Assembly (NCBI RefSeq): GCF_026341515.1
Contig: NZ_JAPEOK010000001.1
Span: forward strand, 9,920,001-9,984,000
Length of the DNA stretch: 64,000 bases
Direction of reading: 5' to 3'
From: Streptomyces sp. NBC_00878
Lineage (GTDB): Bacteria; Actinomycetota; Actinomycetes; Streptomycetales; Streptomycetaceae
Shown here piece after piece: positions 33,486 to 42,293 of this stretch (position 1 is its first letter; every line of letters starts with the position of its first letter). The notes under the pieces are model-generated. The model was not told the DNA's origin and searched no databases. It saw only the letters and a list, made by a program, of their open reading frames with translations. Made by a program: the position numbers and the translations under genes.

Positions 33486-36197
33486 GTGAGCGCCATGGCT
33501 GGGCTGGAGGAGAACGGTCCGGAACCGACCACGTCGGGCGCCGATCCCCGGGGTGACCCGTTCCTGCACACGCGGTTCGCCATACCGACACGTCCCGTGA
33601 CGTTCCTGAGACGGGAGCGGCTGGTCAAGCACCTCGACCAGGCTCCGCGGACGCCGTTGACCATGGTCAGCGGGGCCGCGGGCGCGGGCAAGACCCTGCT
33701 CGTCGCCGACTGGGCCGCGCGAGAGGACCGGTCCGTCGCCTGGCTCACCAACGAGGCCACCGACCAGGGGTGCGGAATGTTCTGGGCGTACCTCCTGCAG
33801 GCCCTGCGCGCCTCCGGTGTGCCGCTGCCGGACGAGGTCGGTTTCCCCGCGGACACGAACCGCGTGGACCAGACACTGCTGACGCGACTCGCCGCGGGAC
33901 TGAGCGACCGGGACCGGCCCGTGATCGTGGTGCTCGACGAGTACGACCGGGTGACCGCGCCGGAGATCGCGGAGCAGCTGGAGTTCGTCCTGCACCACGC
34001 GGGCCGGGGCCTGCGCCTGATCCTCGTCACCCGCACCGAGCCTCTCCTGCCGCTGCACCGCTACCGGGCGGTCGGCGACATGACCGAGATCAGGGCAGCC
34101 GAACTGGCCTTCACCCCCGAAGAGGCGGCAGAGCTCCTGGAACTGCACGGGCTGCGCGTTCCGGTACCCGCCGCCCGGGCCCTCGTGGAGCGCACCCGGG
34201 GATGGGCCGCCGGTCTGCGGCTGTGTGCCCTGGCCGCGCAGCAGAGCCCGGATCCGGAGACGTATCTGAAGGAGTTCGAGGTCGATCGCACCACCGTGGC
34301 CGACTTCCTGCTGGCGGAGGTGCTCAAGCGGCAGAGCCCCGAGGCGCAGGACCTCCTGCTGCGGGTCAGCGTCCTCGAACGCTTCGGACCCGAGCTGGCG
34401 AACGCGCTCACCGAGCGCACCGATGCCGACTCCATCCTGGCCGGACTGCATCGCGAGAACGCGTTCGTGGAGTACCTCGGGCACGCCTCGTACCGACTCC
34501 ACCCGCTGTTCGGGGAGATCCTCCACGCCCATCTGAGGGTGCGCTCTCCCGGTCTGGAGCCCGAACTCCATCGGCGGGCCGCCCAGTGGCTGCGGCGCTC
34601 CGGATCCCTCGCGGAAACGCTCGGTCACGGTGCCGCCGCGGGCGACTGGGAATTCACCGCGGGCGCCCTCGTCGACGATCTCGCCATCGGCCAGCTCTTC
34701 ACCGGTCTCCGCTCGGACGATCTGGCCGAGCTGTTCTCCCGGATGAGCCCCGAGGCCGCGAGCCCTGCCACGGACCTCGTCCGGGCGGCCCGTGACCTGG
34801 CGCGGAGCGACCTCGACCACGGCCTGGCCCATCTGCGGCACGCCGAGCGGAGCCTGGCGGGGAATCCGGCGGGGAAGCGGAGACCGGCCGGGGACGGCCC
34901 ACACGGGCTCGCGGCGGCCCGGCTGAGCTGTGCCCTGCTGGAATCACTGGCGGCCCGGCTGACCGGTTCGCCCGGAAGGGCCGAGTCGGCGGCGGAGGCG
35001 GCCGGGAAACTCCAGGAGGAGGTGCCCGCCCACCTCCTGGACGCACATCCCGAACTCACCGCCCTTTTGCTGACCCATCTCGGCTCGACGCGGCTGTGGG
35101 CCGGACGCTTCGAGGACGCGCGCACCGCCCTGAAGACGGCGGCAGGCTGCTCCGGGGGAGCCTCGACGGCGCTGCCTCGCGAGGAGTCCCTCGGCCAGCT
35201 GGCGCTGATCGACTACCTGAACGGCTGGCTGGGCCGGGCCGAGCGCAAGGCCCTGGCGGCGCTGACCGAGACCGAGCGGTTCAGCCTGCCGGAGGAGTCC
35301 GGCTCCGGTATCGAGCTGCTGGTCCTGGCCGCCGTGGCCGTCGACCGCAACGAACTGGACCGGGCCCAGGCCCTCCTCGACGCGGCGGCCGACGCGCATC
35401 ACGCCATGCGGGACCCGGTGACACGGGCGGCGCGGGCCGTCGCCACCGCGCGGCTGCACCTGGCCCGCGGCAACACGCAGGCCGCACTCGAAGCGGCGGC
35501 ACCGGCCGTCGCCGCCGACGTGGCCTCCCCCTGGTCGGAGGCCCACAACGCGCTGGTCACCTCCGCCGTGCACCTGGCGGAGGGCCGACCGGAGACGGCC
35601 GCCGAACTGCTGAGAGAGGTGCCCGGCGAACAGGTGGCATGTGTCGTGGGAGCCGCACGGGCCGAGCTCGCCGCGGGCAGGCCCGTCGCGGCGCTCGACC
35701 TGCTCGACGGAGTGCGCCCCGAGGGCCGTACCGGTCCGGCGGCGACCGTCCGGGCCTCGTTGCTGCGGGCCCAGGTCGCGGACGGGGCGGGCGACTTCGC
35801 CACCTCACGCCGGCTCGTCGCCCAGGCTCTCCGCGAGGCACGCCGCGAACAGCTGCGCCGCCCCTTCCTCGAAGCCGGACCGTGGATCCGGCCGCTGCTC
35901 GGCACAGCGCCGCTGCACGGGCTGGCCGCGGGCTGGCTCGCCCCCGGACCGCCGCCGTGCGACGCGCGGCCCGGCCCCGAGGCCCGCACGCAGGCACCGG
36001 TCGTCGAGGAGCTGAGCGCACGCGAACACGACGTACTGGAACGGCTCGCCCAGATGATGTCGACGGAGGAGATCGCCGCCGACCTGTATGTGTCGGTGAA
36101 CACCGTCAAGACCCACCTCAAGAGCGTCTACCGCAAGTTGGCGGTGAACCGGCGCCACGACGCGGTCCACCGCGCACGCGAGCTGCGGCTGCTGTGA
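33486..36197 (+). CDS. MalT/LAL-type LuxR family transcriptional regulator
   Basis: A 903 aa ATP-dependent regulator. Walker A GAAGAGKT lies at residues 63-70, a Walker B-like VIVVLDEYDRV at about 140-150, then the MalT-type regions (LILVTRTEPLLPLHRYRA; ALVERTRGWAAGLRL), a TPR-like helical middle and a C-terminal LuxR HTH (LSAREHDVLERLAQMMSTEEIAADLYVSVNTVKTHLKSVYRKL). GTG at 33486 or ATG at 33495 could start it. LAL regulators often control adjacent transporters or clusters. The next gene downstream is a broken MFS exporter. Confidence 0.92.
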   Translation: MSAMAGLEENGPEPTTSGADPRGDPFLHTRFAIPTRPVTFLRRERLVKHLDQAPRTPLTMVSGAAGAGKTLLVADWAAREDRSVAWLTNEATDQGCGMFWAYLLQALRASGVPLPDEVGFPADTNRVDQTLLTRLAAGLSDRDRPVIVVLDEYDRVTAPEIAEQLEFVLHHAGRGLRLILVTRTEPLLPLHRYRAVGDMTEIRAAELAFTPEEAAELLELHGLRVPVPAARALVERTRGWAAGLRLCALAAQQSPDPETYLKEFEVDRTTVADFLLAEVLKRQSPEAQDLLLRVSVLERFGPELANALTERTDADSILAGLHRENAFVEYLGHASYRLHPLFGEILHAHLRVRSPGLEPELHRRAAQWLRRSGSLAETLGHGAAAGDWEFTAGALVDDLAIGQLFTGLRSDDLAELFSRMSPEAASPATDLVRAARDLARSDLDHGLAHLRHAERSLAGNPAGKRRPAGDGPHGLAAARLSCALLESLAARLTGSPGRAESAAEAAGKLQEEVPAHLLDAHPELTALLLTHLGSTRLWAGRFEDARTALKTAAGCSGGASTALPREESLGQLALIDYLNGWLGRAERKALAALTETERFSLPEESGSGIELLVLAAVAVDRNELDRAQALLDAAADAHHAMRDPVTRAARAVATARLHLARGNTQAALEAAAPAVAADVASPWSEAHNALVTSAVHLAEGRPETAAELLREVPGEQVACVVGAARAELAAGRPVAALDLLDGVRPEGRTGPAATVRASLLRAQVADGAGDFATSRRLVAQALREARREQLRRPFLEAGPWIRPLLGTAPLHGLAAGWLAPGPPPCDARPGPEARTQAPVVEELSAREHDVLERLAQMMSTEEIAADLYVSVNTVKTHLKSVYRKLAVNRRHDAVHRARELRLL

Positions 36198-36243
36198 CCG
36201 CATGACTGGGTGACTGCGTAGCTGTGACCGCATGGCTGTGACC
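36191..36243 (+). repeat. 14 bp direct repeat spanning a stop codon
   Basis: GCTGTGACCGCATG occurs at 36191-36204 and 36221-36234, and GCTGTGACC again at 36235. The stop codon of the MalT-type gene is inside copy 1. Confidence 0.8.
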
Positions 36244-36415
36244 ACTGGCTGTGTCCGGGCAGGAGTCCTTGTGGCCTGTCCGTCCGGCGGCTCGCCCGTG
36301 CCGGGTGAGGCGCCGGGTGAGTTCTTCCGGTGCGATGGGGGCGGCGGCACGGCATCTGCCGGCCGCCGCCCGGTGGACTCCGCCGGGTCCCGGCCGACTC
36401 GGTGAGGTGGACACC

Positions 36416-38088
36416 GTGGGGCACTGGCGAGCGCTGATGGTCCTGGGTACCGCCCAGTTCCTGATGGTCCTGGACACCGCCGTCATGAACGTGTCCATCA
36501 ACCAGCTGGTGGAGGACTTCGACACCGAGGTCACCGCGATCCAGGCCGTCATCACGTTGTACGCGCTGGTCATGGCCGCGTTCATGATCGTCGGCGGTCG
36601 GCTGGGGGACATCTTCGGACGTCGGCGTCTGTTCCTGTTCGGGCTCGCCGTGTACGCCACCGGGTCGGCGCTGACCGCCGTGGCTCCCACGCTGTGGGTC
36701 CTCGCGCTGGGCTGGTCCGTCATCGAGGGACCAGGGGGCTTCTGATGGATCTCCGCGGCGTCGCGACGCCCGGCACGTCCTCTCGCCGCACCGGGCACAG
36801 ACCCAAGTACGTCCAGTACGCGGGTCTGTGCCCGGCACACCGAGAGAACGCACCGAACGCCGCTCCTTCCCCACGGAGATCCATCAGAAGCCCCCTAGGC
36901 GCCGCGCTGGTGCTGCCTGCCATGGCCGCCCTCGTGGCCGAGTCCTACCGCGGGCGGGACAGAGCCGTCGCCTACGGCGTCATCGGCGGCCTCGCCGGAG
37001 CCGGCATCGCGGTCTGCCCGCTGCTGGGCGGCTGGGTGACGACGTACCTCACCTGGCGGCTGGTGTTCGCCGGTGAGGTCGTGGTCGTCCTGATCGTCCT
37101 CTGCTTCCACCGGGTGATCACGGAATCGCCTCGCACCGGACCGCGCCCCCACCTGGACGGGGTCGGCGCCGCACTCTCGGCGACCGGGCTGGGCCTCGGC
37201 GTCCTCGGGGTACTGCAGAGCGGCACCTGGGGATGGGTGCGGCCCCGCAACCCGCCCTTCACCGTCTTCGGCTTCGCACCGACCCTGTTCGTCGTCGCCG
37301 CCGGGGTGGCCGTACTCGCCGCCTTCCAGCACTGGGAGAAACGGCGCTTCGACGCCTTCGAGACAGGTCTGAGACTGCTCCCCGTGTCCGTCACCATGCT
37401 CGCGGCCTCCATGGTCGCCGCACGGCTCGGACGGGCGGCCGGACCGCGCCGGGTGGTCCGGCTGGTCCTGGCGACCCTGGTCGGCGCCGTCGTGTGGCTG
37501 CTGGCCACCATCGACCCGGTCATCGACGACGCGCAGTTCGCCGGAGCCATGGCTCTGCTCGGTGTGGGCATGGGCCTGCTCGCTTCCCAGCTGGGCAACG
37601 TCGTCCAGTCCACCGTGGGCGAGGAGGAACGCAGCCAGGCGGGTGGACTGCAGTTCACGGCCCAGAACCTGGGCTCCGCGCTGGGTACCGCGCTCATCGG
37701 ATCCAAACTCATCGGCGCCCTGGCCCATGCCTTCACCGCGCAGGTGGAGGAGAACCCGCAGCTGTCGGAGGAGGCCCGTCAGCAGACCGGTGTCGCCCTC
37801 GAAGCCGGGATCAGCTTCGTGCCCACCGACGAGGTGCGCTCGGCCGCCGAACGCGCCGGGCTGCCCCCGTCCGAGGTCGACGCCGTGGTTGACTCGTACG
37901 CGTCGGCGCAGCTCAACGGTCTGAAGGCGGCGATCCTCGCCACCGGCGGCATCACGCTCGCCAGTTTCCTGGTCACGCCGCACCTGCCGACCCGGGGGTC
38001 CGCCCGTCCGAAGCAGGCCGGCTCCGGCGTGCCCGCCGACACGACCGGCTCGGCTGATACGGCCGGTTCGGCCGGTTCGGCCGGCTGA
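36416..38088 (+). pseudogene. DHA2-type MFS transporter, split by a MITE-like insertion and lacking an internal segment
   Basis: The first part (GTG 36416, GAGG 8 bases upstream) encodes helices 1-4 of a drug-exporter-type MFS protein, VLGTAQFLMVLDTAVMNVS through GGRLGDIFGRRRLFL to SVIEGP, and stops at 36745 inside the inserted element. The rest (GAALVLPAMAALVAESYRGR onward) continues in another frame to 38088. Deleting the 160-base element plus one 4-base target copy restores the frame exactly. A second lesion is an in-frame gap of roughly 50 residues between EKRR and FDAFETGLRLLPVS, where relatives have two helices. The C-terminus reads GLQFTAQNLGSALGTAL. Function as an exporter is unlikely. 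Confidence 0.85.
36735..36894. mobile_element. MITE-like element (160 bp) inside the MFS gene
   Basis: The ends are perfect inverted repeats: GGGGCTTCTGATGGATCTCCG at 36735 is mirrored to 36894 (23 bp if the flanking A/T pairs are counted). The interior has a second perfect 14 bp inverted repeat, CCGGGCACAGACCC against GGGTCTGTGCCCGG, around a 14-16 base loop. Flanks CCAG (36731-36734) and CTAG (36895-36898) look like a 4-base duplication of a CTAG target with one change. No transposase is encoded. CTAG targets and short inverted repeats suggest mobilisation by an IS5-group transposase; this is inferred. Confidence 0.8.
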
Positions 38089-38090
38089 CC
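38061..38090 (+). repeat. 9 bp tandem repeat spanning the MFS stop codon
   Basis: GGCCGGTTC at 38061 and 38070 and GGCCGGCTG at 38079. The TGA stop at 38086-38088 begins in the third copy. The repeat encodes the Ala-Gly-Ser tail of the protein. Confidence 0.7.
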
Positions 38091-38109
38091 GACTGCGAGG
38101 GAGGCCGCC

Positions 38110-38628
38110 GTGTCCGAGACCGAGCACAGCACAGCCCGAGCGCGCAGCGCCGAGCGCCGGGTCCGTGCCGACTACACCGGTGGCGTCTACGGCTCCATGC
38201 TCGCCGCCTCGGTGATCGTCGGCGCCGGCTCCCTGGGCGACTTCCCACGGCTGGAAATGGTGCTGCTGCTGTTGCTCACCGGCGTGGTGTTCTGGATCGC
38301 GCACGTGCACGCCGAACTGTTCGGGGCGCGCCTGGCCGAACAGAGCCTGGACCGTGGGGTCGTCCTCCGCGTGTGCCGCGACGAGTGGCCGATCGTCGAC
38401 GCCGCTGTCCCACCGGCCGTCGCCCTGGCCGTCAGCCCTCTCCTTGGCCTCGACCTGTCGGGCTCCCTGTGGCTGGCACTCGCGGTGGCCGTGGCGGGCC
38501 AGGTGGGCTGGTCGGCGGTCGCGGCGCGACGGGCCGGAGCGGCATGGAGCCTGGTGGTCGCCGCCGCCTCGGTGAACCTGCTGCTCGGTCTGCTGATCAT
38601 CGCGTGCAAGATCTTCCTGACGCACTGA
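38110..38628 (+). CDS. small membrane protein of unknown function
   Basis: A 172 aa protein with four or five predicted helices (about residues 28-45, 50-68, 96-112, 118-136 and 145-168) and a charged N-terminus (ARSAERRVRADYTGG). I do not recognise the family. GTG at 38110 has GGGAGG 5 bases upstream. The start is 21 bases after the end of the broken MFS gene, so it was probably in the same transcript. Confidence 0.75.
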   Translation: MSETEHSTARARSAERRVRADYTGGVYGSMLAASVIVGAGSLGDFPRLEMVLLLLLTGVVFWIAHVHAELFGARLAEQSLDRGVVLRVCRDEWPIVDAAVPPAVALAVSPLLGLDLSGSLWLALAVAVAGQVGWSAVAARRAGAAWSLVVAAASVNLLLGLLIIACKIFLTH

Positions 38629-38757
38629 GGCGGGAGTCGCCCCCTGACCGGCCGGAGCCGTCACCCCAGGGAGCATCGACGCAGGTCGAGCGTGTGCCGT
38701 GCGGCGTTTCACCTGTGCGGGGTGAGGCCGGGCGGTGCGCCGTGGCGGAGGATTGCA

Positions 38758-39003
38758 GTGAAGGACCGCAACCCGTCTGCCCCAGGCCACCCGCGGGAGC
38801 AGCTCATGCGCTACGAGATCCGCGTCGACGGACACATGTCGAAGACGCTGACCAGCGCCTTCCCGGAGCTGGAGCACGTGGTGATGTCCGGCCAGACGGT
38901 CCTGTACGGCTCGGTCATCGACGAGGCGCACCTGTACGGCCTGCTGGCCCGCTGCCGGTCGCTCGGCCTACGGGTCCTGGAGATGCGCCAACTGCCGGAG
39001 TGA
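38758..39003 (+). CDS. small conserved hypothetical protein, 81 aa
   Basis: GTG at 38758 has GGAG at 7 bases; an internal ATG at 38806 is the alternative start. The compact domain reads MRYEIRVDGHMSKTLTSAFPELE then TVLYGSVIDEAHLYGLLARCRSLGLRVLEMRQLP, a beta-alpha-beta pattern seen in short streptomycete proteins of unknown role. No membrane helix. It is convergent with the DUF2252 remnant, whose last recognisable codon is only 5 bases away. Confidence 0.7.
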   Translation: MKDRNPSAPGHPREQLMRYEIRVDGHMSKTLTSAFPELEHVVMSGQTVLYGSVIDEAHLYGLLARCRSLGLRVLEMRQLPE

Positions 39004-39007
39004 GCCA

Positions 39008-39171
39008 AGTGGCCGATTGACGCTCGATCACCTTGATGGGGTCGGGCCGCTCCTTCTCCGCCTCGAACCAGCCGTGGCACGAACGCGAGGCGCGCGTACG
39101 CGCGTGCCTTCCGTACGTGGCCCGCTCGCCCGGTGACAGGGACGCTGTGAATGCGCGCTTGGTACGGCCAT
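39008..39171 (-). pseudogene. N-terminal remnant of a DUF2252 family gene
   Basis: The minus-strand frame reads LSPGERATYGRHARTRASRS, then CHGWFEAEKERPDPIKVIERQ and SAT. This matches the start of DUF2252 proteins as I know them (ERAARG...RSxH...RPDPVALLExQAA), after which the core should continue with VPELVPIRYGRM. Instead the sequence runs into the end of the 38758 gene. No start codon or rest of the gene is present. It is a small leftover of a deletion. Confidence 0.5.
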
Positions 39172-39210
39172 GACTCGCATTCCTGTGCGCTGTCCTCGTG
39201 CCGAGGAGTC

Positions 39211-39819
39211 CTAGTCCGGCGGTGGCTCCCGGCCCTGCCGTCGCAGACCCGCCCGGACCGCACCAGCGAGCACCCGGGCGGCGGCCCCCACGAGCATCAG
39301 TCCGCCGATCATCTGGATCATCGTCACCACGCGTCCCGTCTGGGACTGGGCCACGATGTCTCCGAACCCGACGGTGGCGAACGTGGTCAGAGTGAAGTAC
39401 AGCGCGTCCGTCCTGGTCAGCGGCTCGCTGAAGGAGCCCGGGGAGGAGTGCTCCAGCACGTAGTAGACGCCGGCGAACAGCACCAGATACGACGCCAGCG
39501 TGGCCGCCAGAGCCTCGACGGCCTTCAGCCGGGGCCAGGGCGAGCGCATGATGGCCCGCACCTCCCACAGGAAGACCAGGGTGACCGCCAGCAGGCCGAT
39601 CACGAGCAGTGCCGTGGTACGGCCCGTACCGCGCCTGTCCAGGGGCAGCAGGTAGTACGCGGTGACGAGGCCCGCCGCGAGGAACACGATTCGCGCGACG
39701 GCCACGACCGTCTCCCACCGCTTCGGACCTGGTCGTCTCCGGTCCGCCGCCTGCTCGGGCCGGGTGGACTCCGTCCGGGCGGCCACGTGATCCTTCGGGG
39801 CAGCCGCTTGATCATCCAT
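39211..39819 (-). CDS. two-helix potassium channel family protein
   Basis: A 202 aa ion channel subunit. After a charged N-terminus come helices at about 37-60 and 70-88, then the pore module: helix 1 (about 103-122), pore loop with selectivity filter TVGFGD (149-154) preceded by LYFTLTTFA, and helix 2 (about 165-188). ATG at 39819 is chosen because the upstream extension to 39903 is a low-complexity Arg/Thr/Glu stretch arising from a short TTCTGTCCG-like repeat. No regulatory RCK domain is fused. Confidence 0.88.
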   Translation of the reverse strand: MDDQAAAPKDHVAARTESTRPEQAADRRRPGPKRWETVVAVARIVFLAAGLVTAYYLLPLDRRGTGRTTALLVIGLLAVTLVFLWEVRAIMRSPWPRLKAVEALAATLASYLVLFAGVYYVLEHSSPGSFSEPLTRTDALYFTLTTFATVGFGDIVAQSQTGRVVTMIQMIGGLMLVGAAARVLAGAVRAGLRRQGREPPPD

Positions 39820-40074
39820 CTCGCGTCTCTTCGTCTGTTCCGTCCGTTCTTCTGTCCGTTCTTCTGTGCTGTCGGTTCTTCTGTTTCGTCGGTCGCGCCG
39901 CATGTCGGCGCGTGTCCTCCGTGTTCACCTCATCGCTGCGGCGGTGCGGACGGATCACCCGCCGAGGGTGACCCGGTGGCCGACGGCGGGCGGGACGCTG
40001 GCCGTGCGATCCCCGTACACCGCCGCTCCGTCGGCGGTCCGGGAGCGACCCGCTCGATCGCGCGAGGAGGAGCC

Positions 40075-40734
40075 ATGACCGTGTCGCGTGATCCCGCATC
40101 TCCTGCCGGACCTGCGCACATGCCCGACGGGGCGGCCCCCGGGCCCGCCGACCCCGCAGAGGTGCTGGCGAAACTCGGCCGCTCCTGGACGTGGGTCCTG
40201 GGCTCCGCGGTCGCCACGCTCGTACCGGGCATTCTGATCCTGGTCTGGCCGGAGGAGACCCTGCACGTCGTGGCGGTCCTCCTCGGTCTGTATCTGCTCG
40301 TGACCGGGGCGTTCCGGTTCGTCGAGGCCTTCGCCCGCGACGACCACGGCGAACGGCTGCCCGGGCTGCTCCTCGCCGTGCTGTACGTCCTGGGCGGGGT
40401 GCTGTGCCTGCGGAACCCGTTGCAGACCATCGCCGCGCTCTCACTGATCGTCGGGATCGTCTGGGTGGTCTCCGGCATCCTCACCCTCTACACGGCCCTC
40501 GCCGCCAGGGACCTGCCCCACCGGGGCTTCGTCCTCGGCATCGCGGTGATCGGCATCGTCGCGGGGATCGTGGTGCTGGCCCTGCCCTCCGAGTCGGCCC
40601 GGGCACTGACCCGGCTGCTCGGACTCTGGCTGGTCCTGCTCGGCCTGGCCGAGGTGGCCCTCGCCCTCGCCTGGCGGGCCGCACTCCGCAGGGCCGGTAT
40701 CGCGGGATCGCACGACCCCGCCCGGACCGGCTGA
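40075..40734 (+). CDS. HdeD (DUF308) family membrane protein
   Basis: A 219 aa protein with six predicted helices in three pairs, the HdeD/DUF308 pattern (LVPGILILVWPEETLHVVAVLLGLYLLVTG; LPGLLLAVLYVLGGVLCLRNPLQTIAALSLIVGIVWVVSG). ATG at 40075 follows a strong GAGGAGG site. In enterobacteria HdeD is linked to acid resistance; the streptomycete role is unknown. It sits among other small membrane proteins (potassium channel, SHOCT, DUF7144), hinting at an envelope-stress group. Confidence 0.85.
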   Translation: MTVSRDPASPAGPAHMPDGAAPGPADPAEVLAKLGRSWTWVLGSAVATLVPGILILVWPEETLHVVAVLLGLYLLVTGAFRFVEAFARDDHGERLPGLLLAVLYVLGGVLCLRNPLQTIAALSLIVGIVWVVSGILTLYTALAARDLPHRGFVLGIAVIGIVAGIVVLALPSESARALTRLLGLWLVLLGLAEVALALAWRAALRRAGIAGSHDPARTG

Positions 40735-40827
40735 GTCTGCCGTTCGCGTACACCCCGGCGGGCGCCGTGCCCCGACGGCACGACGCAGCTCGCCGCCGAG
40801 AGCGGCCCGCCCGACCGAGGAGGAGCC

Positions 40828-41060
40828 ATGACCTCGGACCAGACCCCCGGACCGTCCCCGTCCGGCGAACCGTCCCCCTCCGGCGCGCACACGGCATCCG
40901 GTCACGCCCGACCAGCGACGAGCGCGCGGAGTACCAGCGACTGCGCCGGGCGACAGGCATACGCACCTGCGCCTGCGCCGTGTCGTCGCCTCGGCCCTGC
41001 TGATGCTCACCCTCCTGCCGTCGTGGGGCGGGTCGCCCGAGGTGTCCGGGCCGTGGCCCG
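40828..41060 (+). pseudogene. frameshifted start of a membrane protein gene
   Basis: ATG 40828 has an AGGAGGAG site and a Pro/Ser-rich beginning (TSDQTPGPSPSGEPSPSG). The plausible continuation then jumps frames: TSDERAEYQRLRRATGIR in the next frame and LRLRRVVASALLMLTLLPSW in a third. Together these resemble the basic segment and first membrane helix of a streptomycete membrane protein, but no single frame carries them and nothing recognisable follows to 41238. Either two frameshifts or a decayed fragment explains this. Confidence 0.45.
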
Positions 41061-41238
41061 GCGGGGTGCCGGGGCCGCCGGGCAGGCGCTGGTCGTGGCA
41101 GCGCTCGCCGCAGTCGCGGGCCCAGCGGACCTCTCTCTCACCCGCCCTGGGTGAGGACGTCCGGCCATGTCATGGGCAGGCTGGAGGCGACAGACAACGG
41201 CTGCCGGGCGAATGTCCGGGACGGAGCGGAGGAGAGAC

Positions 41239-41718
41239 ATGAGTGGGCCGACGTACCTCGCGTACGACTATCCGCTGCTGAGCGTCTTCTGGTCCATGCT
41301 GGTGTTCTTCCTGTGGATCATGTGGTTCGTCCTGCTCTTCCGGATCGTCGTCGACATCTTCCGTGACGACGCGATGAGCGGCTGGGCCAAGGCCGGCTGG
41401 CTGGTGTTCGTCATCCTCCTGCCCTTCGTGGGCGTCTTCGTCTACGTGATCGCCCGCGGCAAGAACATGGGCCGCCGGGAGGCCGCGCAGGCACGCGCAC
41501 AACAGGACGCATTCGCCAGTTATGTCCGGGAGACCGCCAAGAGCGGCGACGGCGACGGCAGGCCGAGCAGCGCCGACGAACTCGCCAAGCTGTCCGAGAT
41601 CCGCGGTCGTGGCGACATCACGGACGACGAGTTCCGCAGGGCGAAGGAACTGGTCCTGAGCGGCCACGGCCCGTCGGAACGCACGGGCAGCACCGCCACC
41701 TCCGCTTCCGGTAGCTGA
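41239..41718 (+). CDS. SHOCT domain membrane protein with PLDc_N-like helices
   Basis: A 159 aa protein. Helix 1 (about residues 14-36: FWSMLVFFLWIMWFVLLFRI) and helix 2 (about 51-70: AGWLVFVILLPFVGVFVYVI) match the phospholipase-D-nuclease N-terminal type, followed by RGKNMGRREA. The C-terminal SHOCT motif reads ELAKLSEIRGRGDITDDEFRRAKELVL. ATG at 41239 has GGAGGAGAG upstream. These short proteins are common in actinobacteria; the SHOCT helix pair is thought to be an oligomerisation module. Confidence 0.85.
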   Translation: MSGPTYLAYDYPLLSVFWSMLVFFLWIMWFVLLFRIVVDIFRDDAMSGWAKAGWLVFVILLPFVGVFVYVIARGKNMGRREAAQARAQQDAFASYVRETAKSGDGDGRPSSADELAKLSEIRGRGDITDDEFRRAKELVLSGHGPSERTGSTATSASGS

Positions 41719-41719
41719 G

Positions 41720-41759
41720 GGCACACGTCGAAGGCACGAGTCGAAGGCACCGTACGAGA
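41720..41759 (+). repeat. 13 bp tandem repeat just after the SHOCT stop codon
   Basis: GGCACACGTCGAA (41720), GGCACGAGTCGAA (41733) and a diverged GGCACCGTACGAGA (41746). It begins two bases after the TGA. Confidence 0.75.
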
Positions 41760-41777
41760 CTGAAACGAGGTAGCACG

Positions 41778-42209
41778 ATGACCGCCACACACACCGCGCA
41801 CACGCACACGACCAAGCGGCCGTGGGCCGAAGGACTGACGGCATTCGCAGCGGTCATGCTGATGATCGCGGGCGTACTCGACATCTGCCGGGGCATCGCG
41901 GGGATCGCCGAGGACGACGTCTTCGTCACGACAAGCAACTACAGCTTCGAGTACGACCTCACCGGCTGGGGCTGGATCCATCTCATCCTGGGCGCCGTCG
42001 CCGTGCTCGTCAGTATCGGACTCTTCCAGACGGCACTGTGGGCGCGCGTCGCCGGAGTGGCCGTCGCCGGACTCATCATCATCGCCAACTTCCTCTCCCT
42101 GCCGTACTACCCGGTCTGGTCGATCGTGATGATCGCCGTCTCGGGGTTCATCATCTGGGCCCTGTGCGTGGTCCGGCGGGACGACTCCGACCAGATGGAA
42201 CGCTCCTGA
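41778..42209 (+). CDS. DUF7144 family four-helix membrane protein
   Basis: A 143 aa protein with four helices (about residues 20-40, 66-88, 92-110 and 115-133). The text WAEGLTAFAAVMLMIAGVLDICRGIAGI and LTGWGWIHLILGAVAVLVSIGLF is typical of DUF7144 as I recall it. The N-terminus is His/Thr-rich (HTAHTHTTK). It follows the SHOCT gene by 59 bases and probably shares its transcript. Function unknown. Confidence 0.82.
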   Translation: MTATHTAHTHTTKRPWAEGLTAFAAVMLMIAGVLDICRGIAGIAEDDVFVTTSNYSFEYDLTGWGWIHLILGAVAVLVSIGLFQTALWARVAGVAVAGLIIIANFLSLPYYPVWSIVMIAVSGFIIWALCVVRRDDSDQMERS

Positions 42210-42293
42210 GGGTTCAAAGCGTCGTGAGCGGGCTCATATAGGCTGCACGCTCTGTCCGTTGCAGCCCGTACCACCTCCCAGGAGAGTCTCTCA

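Noticed and set aside
36251..36415. N-terminal extension of the split MFS gene
   Set aside because: It is Pro/Arg-rich with no helix; GTG 36416 with GAGG upstream fits the family's usual start.
36895..38931. A 678-codon minus-strand frame
   Set aside because: It runs antisense to the MFS pseudogene and the small membrane protein gene; the plus-strand genes have clear family motifs and ribosome-binding sites.
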